From Hyphomicrobiales bacterium (GTDB lineage: Bacteria > Pseudomonadota > Alphaproteobacteria > Rhizobiales > JAJFHC01): a DNA stretch of 64,000 nucleotides. A program made the position numbers and the translations under genes. Shown piece after piece: positions 57,509 through 64,000 of the stretch. Positions within the stretch are counted from its first letter, which is position 1, and each line of letters begins with the position of its first letter. Location of the stretch: contig JAJFHC010000120.1 of NCBI GenBank assembly GCA_021775835.1, positions 24,858 through 88,857 of the forward strand. Direction: 5' to 3'. Below the pieces are notes generated by a model. The model was not told the origin of the DNA, made no database searches, and saw only the letters and a list, made by a program, of their open reading frames with translations.

Positions 57509-58539
57509 GCGTCTACGTGAACGGGCTGGTCTACCGCTCAAGGTTTGGCAGCACATCGCTCAAGGCCGTTGCCCTCAAGCTTGCAGATGTGGGTGATGAC
57601 GAGGGCCGGCGGATCTATCCGTCAAAACGCACGATCGCCGATCATGCGGAAGTGAGTCTTGCCACGGTGCGCCGGTCGATCCGGCTGTTTCTGGCAAAGG
57701 GGTTGCTGGTGGTTGTCCAGGAGGGCGGTCGTGGTCCTCGCTCAACCACACAGTATGCGTTCAACATGGACATTCTGGAGGCGTTGAGCAAAGGGCCGAC
57801 TATGCTCACCGACCTCCCGGACGCCAACGTCGTTGGTGATCAGGATACCAACACGGATGGTGAACTGGTTAGTGAGAGTGAGGCGCCGGTCGAGGCGTCC
57901 GGAACAGAGTCTGTCGCGGCTCGGTGTGGTCAAGATAAGGGTGTCACCCTGACACCCTTAGATGAGGAGAAGGGTGTCACCGGAACACAGGAAGGGTGTC
58001 ACCAGCGACCATTAAGGGTGTCACAGCTTGATACCCAAACGTTAGGAACGTTAGGGAACGTGAAGTCGGGCGCGCGCGAGGACGCGCCAACTGCACAACC
58101 TGATCTCGATCGATTAGAAACAGCCCTGAGGGATGCGGCAGGCGAGGCGCTCAATGCCGCATCACCGGGATTGCTGATCCTCGCCACACCGCAGCGGTGG
58201 CTCGGCAACGGTGCGGATCTGCAGGGTGACGTGGTACCGGCCATCGCCACACGGGCCAGATCGCTCAAACCCGGATCGGTACGCTCATGGCGGTTCTTCG
58301 ACGGTGTCGTCGCTGACTGGATGGAACAGCGGGCAGCGGGAGCGGACATGCCCACTCTGCCGGCAAAGGCCGATCCATCGACGTTCTCGGATGAGGACTG
58401 GCAGCGGCGTCTCGATTATCTCGATCAAACAGGCGAGTGGGGCGACAGCTGGGGACCGGCACCCCGGCAACCTGGTTGTCTGGTACCCGATCATCTTTTG
58501 GCCACGGGTCCTCCCAGGGATCTGACTCAATGCGGGTAA
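57505..58539 (+). CDS. HTH replication-initiator-like protein (O-type) with embedded iterons
   Basis: 344 residues. N-terminal HTH_36 type domain (IYPSKRTIADHAEVSLATVR, LFLAKGLLVVVQEGGRGPRS), a variable middle, and a C-terminal domain with DEDWQRRLDYLDQTGEW. Immediately after dnaB, in the position of lambda O or phage DnaA-like initiators. The gene contains five copies of AAGGGTGTCAC between codons 145 and 174, so the coding region probably doubles as the replication origin. Name not assigned. Confidence 0.75.
   Translation: MSVYVNGLVYRSRFGSTSLKAVALKLADVGDDEGRRIYPSKRTIADHAEVSLATVRRSIRLFLAKGLLVVVQEGGRGPRSTTQYAFNMDILEALSKGPTMLTDLPDANVVGDQDTNTDGELVSESEAPVEASGTESVAARCGQDKGVTLTPLDEEKGVTGTQEGCHQRPLRVSQLDTQTLGTLGNVKSGAREDAPTAQPDLDRLETALRDAAGEALNAASPGLLILATPQRWLGNGADLQGDVVPAIATRARSLKPGSVRSWRFFDGVVADWMEQRAAGADMPTLPAKADPSTFSDEDWQRRLDYLDQTGEWGDSWGPAPRQPGCLVPDHLLATGPPRDLTQCG
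57937..58024. repeat. iteron array (AAGGGTGTCACC), candidate replication origin
   Basis: Direct copies at 57937-57948, 57970-57981, 57992-58003 and 58014-58024, plus an inverted copy of the 10-base core at 57950-57959. Start-to-start distances of the direct copies are 33, 22 and 22 bases, close to three and two helical turns. They lie within the O-like gene, and an imperfect AACGTTAGG tandem follows at about 58039-58060. The pattern is that of lambda-type origins inside O. Confidence 0.75.
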
Positions 58540-58592
58540 TGCGCACGGCGTGGTTTGTCTAGTGATCACGATTTGAAACGAGGTTGACAACA

Positions 58593-58706
58593 ATGATGCA
58601 GGTTGACAGCGACCGCCACACGCAACGGGGCAGGGGGTATCGGATCTCTCAAAACCCTTCGTTACGGCAACCGCCGCCCCCTCATTCGGAGATTTTTTTC
58701 TCATGA
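58593..58706 (+). CDS. tiny coupled ORF (37 residues)
   Basis: ATG 58593 (a second ATG follows at once) with ACGAGG nine bases upstream; encodes 37 residues rich in Arg and Pro and ends in TGA overlapping the next start (ATGA at 58703). No similarity recognised. The coupling and ribosome-binding site argue for translation, perhaps mainly to deliver ribosomes to the next gene. Confidence 0.45.
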   Translation: MMQVDSDRHTQRGRGYRISQNPSLRQPPPPHSEIFFS

Positions 58707-58960
58707 ACGTGATATTTGAAGCGCTTGGAGACCTCGTCCTGGAGAACCAGTCCAGGCGTGCCCGGGCGCCGTTGATGTGGGGCAGGGAGAAGTCGAATCA
58801 AATCAACTTGTTACCGACCGTGGCATGGAACGACCGTTGGATCAGCCAGGTGGCCAGGACCGTACTGGCGGCACTGAAGCAGTATTATTTTTCCACGGTC
58901 CGTTCTGGCTACCGGCCATTGACCGAAAACTCCCTGCCAACAGAAACCGGAAGCTCATGA
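58703..58960 (+). CDS. small hypothetical protein
   Basis: 85 residues (MNVIFEALGDLVLENQSRRA). No family recognised. Coupled upstream by ATGA to the 37-residue ORF and downstream by ATGA to the NusG-like gene at 58957, forming a three-gene chain. Confidence 0.55.
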   Translation: MNVIFEALGDLVLENQSRRARAPLMWGREKSNQINLLPTVAWNDRWISQVARTVLAALKQYYFSTVRSGYRPLTENSLPTETGSS

Positions 58961-59553
58961 ACGCCAGGACGCAGATTGATGCCAGCGAATACACTACCCC
59001 GCCATCGGAAGAAGTGGCGAGGGGATTGCACTGGTATGCGATCAGGGTTCCGGCAAAGAAGGAGGCCGCCGCCTGCATGTTGCTGAAACGGGCAGGTTAC
59101 ACGGTGTTCATTCCGTTTGGCGTCAAGCTCAAGCGCAAGAACCGATACTGCGCACAGCGCAAGGCCATGCGGTATCCGTTGCTGATCCGGTATGTGCTGA
59201 TCGGGTTTGCTGAGGCCGTACCGGCTTGGCTCTCGCTGTTCCGCTTCACCGTTGTCCAGTCAGTTGTTTGTGTTGGCGGCGTGCCGGCAGAGATCCCCTA
59301 TCCGGCCATGGAGCGGTTGTTCCGTTTGCATAGCAGTGAAGGCGAGCCAACGGCAACGGCCGCACAACGAGCGATGCGAACCCACCATGAGTTTGCAGTG
59401 GGCGATGTTGTGGAAGTGGTCGACGGGGCGTTCACCGGGCGTGACGTCGTTGTCAGTGAACTCAACGGTATCAAGGCCAAGGTGTTGCTCTCGCTGTTTG
59501 GGCGCGAGACTGAAATCGAGACCGGGATCGACAAGCTCATGCCGTTCGAATAA
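58957..59553 (+). CDS. NusG/RfaH-like transcription elongation factor encoded on the element
   Basis: 198 residues. N-terminal NGN domain (HWYAIRVPAKKEAAACMLLK, AGYTVFIPFGVKL) and a C-terminal KOW domain (FAVGDVVEVVDGAFTGRDVV ... NGIKAKVLLSLFGRETE). Unlike housekeeping nusG it is not next to rplK/secE. It may act as an operon-specific antiterminator for late genes or island operons, as RfaH and LoaP do. It is the last recognisable phage-type gene. Confidence 0.78.
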   Translation: MNARTQIDASEYTTPPSEEVARGLHWYAIRVPAKKEAAACMLLKRAGYTVFIPFGVKLKRKNRYCAQRKAMRYPLLIRYVLIGFAEAVPAWLSLFRFTVVQSVVCVGGVPAEIPYPAMERLFRLHSSEGEPTATAAQRAMRTHHEFAVGDVVEVVDGAFTGRDVVVSELNGIKAKVLLSLFGRETEIETGIDKLMPFE

Positions 59554-59789
59554 CGCGGCATCCGTCGTGGTCTCGGCTGAGGGGGAGGGCGGGTCAAAAG
59601 TCTGGACCCTTCAAAACCTAGACCGCCGGGTAGTGAAAAAGTTCTGCGCGCGAGTTTCCGAAAACTTTTTTTTGGCAATCACATAGGCCGGTATAGTTCA
59701 CGGTTGGACCCTACAAGCGTATCCGGACTTCCGTAGTTGGATGAGGAGCGGCGGTGCACTTGAGGGTGTTCGAACTTCTCAAATGTGCC

Positions 59790-60008
59790 GATTTTGTTGA
59801 TAAAGTCTTTTTCTGAGGCCGAGTCAGAAAATTCAGCTTCGTAGTCGGACGTTACGAAAATTTGGCTGGGGGGGGCAGTCGTTGTCCGATGATTTCCTTG
59901 TACGGCGCTGTGAATGACGCTCACGGGCCTTCTGGATATAGCGGCGGCGTGAAATGGTTCCTGCCGAAAAAATCAGTTCCGCAAAATTTCGACTTTATCA
60001 ACAAAATC
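59790..60008. mobile_element. MITE-like or IS-remnant element with 18-bp perfect terminal inverted repeats
   Basis: GATTTTGTTGATAAAGTC at 59790-59807 recurs exactly as its reverse complement at 59991-60008. No transposase lies between; total 219 bases. No clear target-site duplication is visible. Consistent with a non-autonomous element or a decayed insertion sequence. Confidence 0.55.
59802..59924 (+). repeat. direct repeat copy 1 (123 bp)
   Basis: Aligns with 63346-63467 at very roughly 80-90 percent identity by eye, same orientation. Starts with AAAGTCTTTTTCTG, includes a hairpin TTTTCTGA/TCAGAAAA (59809-59816 with 59824-59831), and ends with TGACGCTCAC. Confidence 0.8.
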
Positions 60009-60055
60009 TGCCAACAGCGGTCATTCATGCTTCGTGCAGCGAAAGCCCGCTGTGA

Positions 60056-60219
60056 GCCTATTCCGTTGAAAAACTCCGCAAGCCGCTTTGGCTCGTTACA
60101 TTTGAATCATGCGCAAGGCTCTTGCGCAATGATCATCCGCGATCAACCTTCTCAGTGAATCATAGTTGCGCCAGAAACACCTTGAAGTATTCGCTACCGA
60201 GTTTTTCAACAGAATAAGC
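60056..60219. mobile_element. second short element bounded by 23-bp imperfect inverted repeats
   Basis: The 23 bases at 60056-60078 (core ATTCCGTTGAAAAACTC) match the reverse complement of 60197-60219 at 20 of 23 positions. The 164-base unit lacks a transposase. GTTGAAAAACTC-type ends are common in insertion sequences, so this is probably an IS end-pair with internal deletion. Confidence 0.5.
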
Positions 60220-60386
60220 CCGTAGCTGTCATTGAACGCGTGTCGTAAATGAGGCAGTGTTCGAAAACTCAAGATATGATTCAGATCCTAAAATGACATT
60301 TATCTATATAAAAATTGATCCCCCAAACCACATCTTTTTCAAGGATTGTCCAGGGGATCATTGTCAGTCGGAAGACTGAGGGGAGA

Positions 60387-61823
60387 TTATTCAGCCGGCA
60401 CTTTTGAAGCGTCTGTTGCTACTTCCTTATTGGGATCAATTTTCCAAATCGTCCACCCCATGAAACCAAACAGTAAGGTCACAAGTGGTGATAACCAGCA
60501 GAAAAATGCAAATGGAAGATACGCAATCGTTGCTACGCCCAGAGTGGCAGCCTGATAAGCACCACCTGAGTTCCAGGGAACCAAGTTAGCCGTGACCGTC
60601 GCGGAATCCTCCACCGCACGAGACAGGTTCTCGGGCGCTAGACCACGGTCACTATAGGCTTGGGCATACGTCCGTGCTCCCATAACGATAGCCATATATT
60701 GATCACACAATATCATGTTGGAGCCGATACCGGTCAAAACCGTCGACAGTATCAACGACCCGTCGGACTTGGCCAGAGAAAGCACCTTGTCGGCAATTGC
60801 CTTGAGTTGATTAGTGCGCTCCATAACACCGCCGAACATCATGGCAACGATTACCAAGCTGATCGTGTACATCATTGATTCCATGCCGCCACGAGACAAT
60901 AGCTTGTCGACATCGGAGTTTTCGGTTGCTGCTTTGAACCCGCTGAAAGCTGCTTTCATGAGGGTATCGTAGCTTGCTCCCTGCAATCCAATGGCAATAA
61001 CGATCCCGGCAACAACGCCCATTGTGATCCCCGGAATTGCCGGCATCTTGCGAAACGAAACTACCATTACGATAATCGGTGGCAGAAGCATCACAACGTT
61101 GATTGTGAAGTTTTTCTCCAGAACCGTGAGGATCGTCGCGATCCGTTCAAGATTGCCTTCGCCCCCGCTGTACTGGAGCCCGATAACTACCTCGATGATG
61201 AGGGTGAGAGTTATCGCCACACCGGTCGTATAAGACATGTGCTTGATGTGCGTAAATAGATCGGTACCGGCAAGCGCAGGCGCCATGTTGGTTGTGTCTG
61301 ACATTGGTGACATCTTGTCGCCGAAATAGGCCCCAGATAGTACCGCACCGGCAACCAATGGAAGTGGGAAGCCAAGACCCGCGCCAACCCCCATGAGAGC
61401 GACACCAATTGTACCGGTCGTGCCCCAACTGGTTCCAGTGGCAAGAGATGTCAATGCACAAATGACAACCGTGATGGGAAGAAAAATCGCCGGTGATAGG
61501 AAAGTTAGGCCATAGTAAATCAAAGTCGGAACAACGCCGGCCAGAATCCACACGCCGATCAGGATGCCGACGATGATCAAAATAATGGTTGCCGGCAATG
61601 CGTTGGTGATGCCACGCACCATACCATTTTGTATGTTCTGCCAGCTAAATCCGCAACGCAACGCGACAATTGACGCTACGACAACACCAAGCAGCATTGG
61701 AATATGTGGATCGAGTCCGTAGACAACTATGGATATGCTGATTCCGACGACAAGCGAGAACAACGATATCATTGCCTCCCAAAAATGAGGCGCTCGTGCC
61801 CCTTCAGGTATGTCGGTTTTCAT
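60387..61823 (-). CDS. nhaC: Na+/H+ antiporter NhaC
   Basis: 478 residues with about 11-12 membrane spans. The NhaC hallmarks LTSLATGTSWGTTGTIGVAL and GAYFGDKMSPMSDTTNMAPA are intact, as is MILCDQYMAIVMGARTY. It exchanges external protons for internal sodium across the inner membrane. A GGAGG ribosome-binding site lies before ATG. Base composition is lower in GC than the core genes, and it is flanked by repeats, so acquisition by transfer is likely. Confidence 0.92.
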   Translation of the reverse strand: MKTDIPEGARAPHFWEAMISLFSLVVGISISIVVYGLDPHIPMLLGVVVASIVALRCGFSWQNIQNGMVRGITNALPATIILIIVGILIGVWILAGVVPTLIYYGLTFLSPAIFLPITVVICALTSLATGTSWGTTGTIGVALMGVGAGLGFPLPLVAGAVLSGAYFGDKMSPMSDTTNMAPALAGTDLFTHIKHMSYTTGVAITLTLIIEVVIGLQYSGGEGNLERIATILTVLEKNFTINVVMLLPPIIVMVVSFRKMPAIPGITMGVVAGIVIAIGLQGASYDTLMKAAFSGFKAATENSDVDKLLSRGGMESMMYTISLVIVAMMFGGVMERTNQLKAIADKVLSLAKSDGSLILSTVLTGIGSNMILCDQYMAIVMGARTYAQAYSDRGLAPENLSRAVEDSATVTANLVPWNSGGAYQAATLGVATIAYLPFAFFCWLSPLVTLLFGFMGWTIWKIDPNKEVATDASKVPAE

Positions 61824-62502
61824 TAGATTTCCCTCCTGTTTAGTTGCCTAGCCCATTTCCGTTTTCCAATACACGAGACGCAACACCCTTTGGTAAGTCA
61901 AACATCTCATTTTCCTCAACTGATCTTTTTTTATTCAGCCGTAGCACACTTCATTGAAATTCGAACATAGCTTTCCACTGTTTTTCGAACGGCAGCTAAG
62001 TCCTGCGGTTTCAACGGATCGCTGCAACACAGATCCCAAACTTCCCAGCAGGATCGGCAGCGCAGTGGCAAAAACAGAAGTCGCATTTTCGTCAAATGAT
62101 ATTCCGTAGAAGGCTCTCACCTCGTGACCTTTTCAAGCTTATCTACGATAGTTCCTATTTAGTCATCTCAGTGAGTCCTGAGGAGTTAAATTTATGGCCG
62201 ACAGGTCCAGTGTCGTAGCGGAGCATTTCTGAACCGCCGTCATTCCAACGCACTTTCACGCCGTGATAGAGAATGTGTCCCATTGGAAAACCTCGTCGCC
62301 ACGAACTTCTCGAACCCAGCATACACCCCGTTGTCAAAATTACCGAAATAGGCAGTAAGAGGTGAAATTGTAAAACCGGGGTTTTTCTGTTGCGCGTCAA
62401 CCTCCAACATGACTATGATTGCGTTGTATTGAGGGGTAAATATGTTCGGTACAGCTGGTCATTTGGCTCCGTGCGCTACCGAGTTTTCGGAGAAGACCAA
62501 CT
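61824..62502. other. sparse region upstream of nhaC
   Basis: Contains the nhaC promoter region and one weak minus-strand ORF, given separately. Otherwise AT-rich sequence without recognisable genes, RNAs or repeats beyond a 14-base match (CGCTACCGAGTTTT) shared between 62474 and 60192. Confidence 0.4.
62155..62400 (-). CDS. possible small lipoprotein
   Basis: 81 residues. N-terminus MTRNRKTPVLQFHLLLPISV runs into ILTTGC, close to a lipobox, so lipid attachment at Cys is possible; the rest (HGVKVRWNDGGSEMLRYDTG) is short and polar. No family recognised and no clear ribosome-binding site. Coding status uncertain. Confidence 0.35.
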   Translation of the reverse strand: MTRNRKTPVLQFHLLLPISVILTTGCMLGSRSSWRRGFPMGHILYHGVKVRWNDGGSEMLRYDTGPVGHKFNSSGLTEMTK

Positions 62503-62736
62503 ATGTTGAAGTCCTTTACAACAGCTTGTGTTCTTGTGCTTTTCAGTCTGCCTGCCTGGGCGGACTGCGAGGCGGATCTCGTAAAGATTTATGAACAACT
62601 TGAAACGGTTGATGTCTCCGACGAAGATTCGGCGAAAATAAATGACCTGCTCGACACAGCCGAAGCCGCACAGATAGGTGGCGATGAAGCCGCCTGCATT
62701 GCAGGGGTGGCCGAGGCGAGCAGCATCTTAAAGTAA
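62503..62736 (+). CDS. small secreted protein of unknown function
   Basis: 77 residues with signal peptide (MLKSFTTACVLVLFSLPAWA, cleavage before DCEA). The mature part is acidic and helical with two cysteines (DCEADLVKIYEQLETVD, EAACIAGVAEAS), which could form one disulfide in the periplasm. GGAGAAG upstream of the ATG. No family recognised. Confidence 0.6.
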   Translation: MLKSFTTACVLVLFSLPAWADCEADLVKIYEQLETVDVSDEDSAKINDLLDTAEAAQIGGDEAACIAGVAEASSILK

Positions 62737-62811
62737 CAATCTGACGATTGCGGACGTGCCGACGGTCGATGGCCTGCTTCAGACGTATACGGACGTTTTG
62801 AACATTCCGGT

Positions 62812-63105
62812 TCACTTTACCTTCGGCCCCTTGTGTCCCTTCCCAATTTGAACAAGCGCCTCGTGTGCTTTCAGATCTCCGAATGACTCATTGATGCTTA
62901 CGCGGGCGCGCTCCAGACAGCGGCCCTCTGCTTCTTCCGGGCTGTCGAATTCCCCGAGTGACATAGTTCCGCCAGCACCTATCTGGGCATGCCACTTGCC
63001 TGAAGGAAGCAATCGAACGGACATTTCCACGCTTCCAAGCTGAAGAGATTCAGCCTTTACAGCACCGTGTCCGCCCCGCCATTTTGTCCACCGGATCTTT
63101 CCCAT
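62812..63105 (-). CDS. hypothetical protein
   Basis: 97 residues from ATG 63105, with GAGGA four bases before it; the frame is open further to 63231. The core RLLPSGKWHAQIGAGGTMSL then GEFDSPEEAEGRCLERARVS looks like an AP2-like or integrase arm-type beta-beta-beta-helix fold, but this is only a resemblance. No function assigned. Confidence 0.5.
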   Translation of the reverse strand: MGKIRWTKWRGGHGAVKAESLQLGSVEMSVRLLPSGKWHAQIGAGGTMSLGEFDSPEEAEGRCLERARVSINESFGDLKAHEALVQIGKGHKGPKVK

Positions 63106-64000
63106 ACCGTCCTCATGCTCCACATAGAACAAAATAAGAACATAGATTGGAGCGACAGGGAAGTGGGACTTGAGTCGTGGAATGAATTTGGAGGATACTG
63201 GTTCTGATTGCCGCGCTCTTTTGGACGGCACCCGCTCTTGCTCAGTACGAAAGCGAGATCAAAGAAGTCTTTTGCGCTGGCCCCGGTTGGCAAACAGAAG
63301 TTAAGCTTGATTCTGGTGCCTATGCAGACTGCCTGTCGGACACACAAAGTCTTTTTCTGGGGTTGATCCAGAAAATCCAGCTTCGTAGCCGGACGTTACG
63401 AAAATTTCGCTGGGGGGAAAGTCGTTTTCCGATGATTTCCATGTACGGCGCCCTAAATGACGTTCACCTTTATCGTTAAGTACCCGGAATCTGGCGCTGT
63501 TCGTTTCTGCTTCTCGTCATCACTCCAATTCCGGCGCCTGCGCCACTTCGCCACAAACCACGCCACAAATGTCCATTTACTCGCTAATGGGCATTAGCTC
63601 TCGCAATCGATCCATGGCAGGGTGTGTGCACCAGGCGCATACTGAAAGAGCGAACTAGACAATCAGTCGTACTTCCGGATTGGGTCACAAATCCCCGTAT
63701 TTCACCCGCCAAATTAACGGCGAAAAGGTGGGGTAGAACGGACCTTCCGGCGCCAAATGTCTGTAGTCGGATCATCAACGGAAGTAATTTTGCCTATCGT
63801 CGTACGGGGATTGTGTGCCACTTTGCGCCGTCGGGCCTTGAGCGACGGAGGTCTGTTTCGAGCCCATTCGTGACCTTCGAATGATGTCGCAGACGCAATG
63901 ATCCGGTGGGACCGGAATGCGAAGGTTTGACCCAACCCGGACATCCATATTGGTCATGTGTAACAGCGGCAGTGCGGACAAAGCGACGGATGTAACCTGC
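63106..64000. other. non-coding right end of the window
   Basis: Nearly 900 bases with only short overlapping frames on both strands and no ribosome-binding sites. It contains the second copy of the 122-bp repeat (63346-63467). No attachment site matching the tRNA 3' end was found here. Confidence 0.45.
63346..63467 (+). repeat. direct repeat copy 2 (122 bp)
   Basis: Second copy of 59802-59924. Its hairpin is TTTTCTGG/CCAGAAAA (63353-63360 with 63368-63375), the same 8-7-8 geometry with the closing A-T pair replaced by G-C. The G run and a few further positions differ. Confidence 0.8.

Larger units (their letters stand above)
47952..59553. mobile_element. integrative prophage-like element (integration, control and replication modules)
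   Basis: From the tRNA onward the genes are phage-type: tyrosine integrase, Xis-like, LexA-type repressor, Cro-like, CII-like, methyltransferase, ParB-like, GapR-like, DnaB, O-like HTH with iterons, NusG-like. Genes are tightly packed with ATGA overlaps, unlike the surrounding core. The left boundary at the tRNA is good; the right boundary is unknown and may lie beyond 59553 or outside the window. No structural genes are seen, so this may be a satellite, a replicative integrative element, or a prophage that lost its late region. Confidence 0.75.
59554..60386. other. non-coding accessory stretch with inverted-repeat remnants
   Basis: 833 bases without a credible gene. It is lower in GC than the core and contains the elements described separately: an 18-bp inverted-repeat pair at 59790-60008, a 123-bp sequence duplicated at 63346, and a 23-bp inverted-repeat pair at 60056-60219. 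The overlapping 98-codon plus-strand frame at 59862-60158 crosses all of these and looks like a remnant, not a gene. Confidence 0.6.

Noticed and set aside
59862..60158. A 98-codon plus-strand ORF
   Set aside because: It runs through two inverted-repeat elements and part of the duplicated sequence, lacks a ribosome-binding site, and is best explained as element remnant.
62474..62487. 14-base match CGCTACCGAGTTTT shared with 60192-60205
   Set aside because: Too short to claim a repeat family on its own, although it abuts the inverted-repeat arm at 60197.
63624..63884. Short ORFs at the right end on both strands
   Set aside because: Mutually overlapping, no ribosome-binding sites, no recognisable sequence.
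63470..64000. Right attachment site of the element
   Set aside because: No match to the tRNA 3' half or to sequence next to it was found by eye in the window.
1..64000. CRISPR array, rRNA operon or restriction-modification pair
   Set aside because: No regularly spaced repeat-spacer pattern, no rRNA sequence, and the methyltransferase at 53135 has no restriction partner.

Overview
The window is a core chromosomal stretch of an alphaproteobacterium, most likely of the order Hyphomicrobiales or a close relative, ending in an integrated phage-like element. The alphaproteobacterial assignment rests on several lineage markers in one place: CtrA, its phosphotransferase ChpT, the CtrA inhibitor SciP, FlbD, EipA (DUF1134), a BA14K-like protein, and serC-serA behind a leader that resembles the alphaproteobacterial serC motif. 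The genus cannot be named from this sequence alone.

Layout. 1-6.6 kb: two related outer-membrane beta-barrel genes (the first cut by the window edge), the serine operon serC-serA, purA and a BA14K-like secreted protein. 6.7-13.5 kb: a peroxiredoxin-like gene, rpoH, rluD with a divergent small membrane protein, a coiled-coil membrane protein, eipA, a YHS-domain protein and cysQ. 13.7-20.2 kb: chpT followed by cheA (hybrid)-cheW-cheY-cheB-cheR. 20.4-24.7 kb: an RND efflux pair. 24.8-27.7 kb: ctrA divergent from fliI-fliJ. 27.8-34.2 kb: a frameshifted two-TM protein gene, a VOC/double-cupin gene coupled to kynureninase, a PEP-mutase-superfamily gene, a TPR protein and yajQ. 34.2-46.1 kb: a cupin-like (JmjC-type) gene and a largely co-directional minus-strand flagellar cluster: flhA, flbD, fliN, fliH-like, fliG, fliF, sciP, flgD, fliK-like. 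46.5-47.95 kb: mnmA and a CAT-anticodon tRNA (tRNA-Met).

From 48 kb an integrative, prophage-like element begins directly beside the tRNA: integrase, Xis-like protein, three small overlapping genes, a LexA-type repressor and a divergent Cro-like gene. A long plus-strand early operon follows: CII-like regulator, TSCPD-domain protein, small ORFs, DNA methyltransferase, tiny membrane protein, ParB-like protein, GapR-like DUF2312 protein, DnaB helicase, an O-like HTH protein whose gene carries an iteron array, and a NusG-like protein. No capsid, portal, terminase or tail gene follows. The rest (59.6-64 kb) looks like an eroded accessory zone with inverted-repeat remnants, a 122-bp duplicated sequence, an NhaC antiporter and a few small genes.

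How the parts connect. ChpT, CtrA, SciP and FlbD are the regulatory circuit that in Caulobacter times flagellar and chemotaxis gene expression. Here they sit among the che and fli genes they would be expected to control. The mobile element pairs regulation (repressor and Cro with shared ACAAT/ATTGT operator-like sites) with a self-contained replication module (iterons, O-like protein, DnaB, GapR-like, ParB-like), so it may replicate after excision even though virion genes are not visible here.
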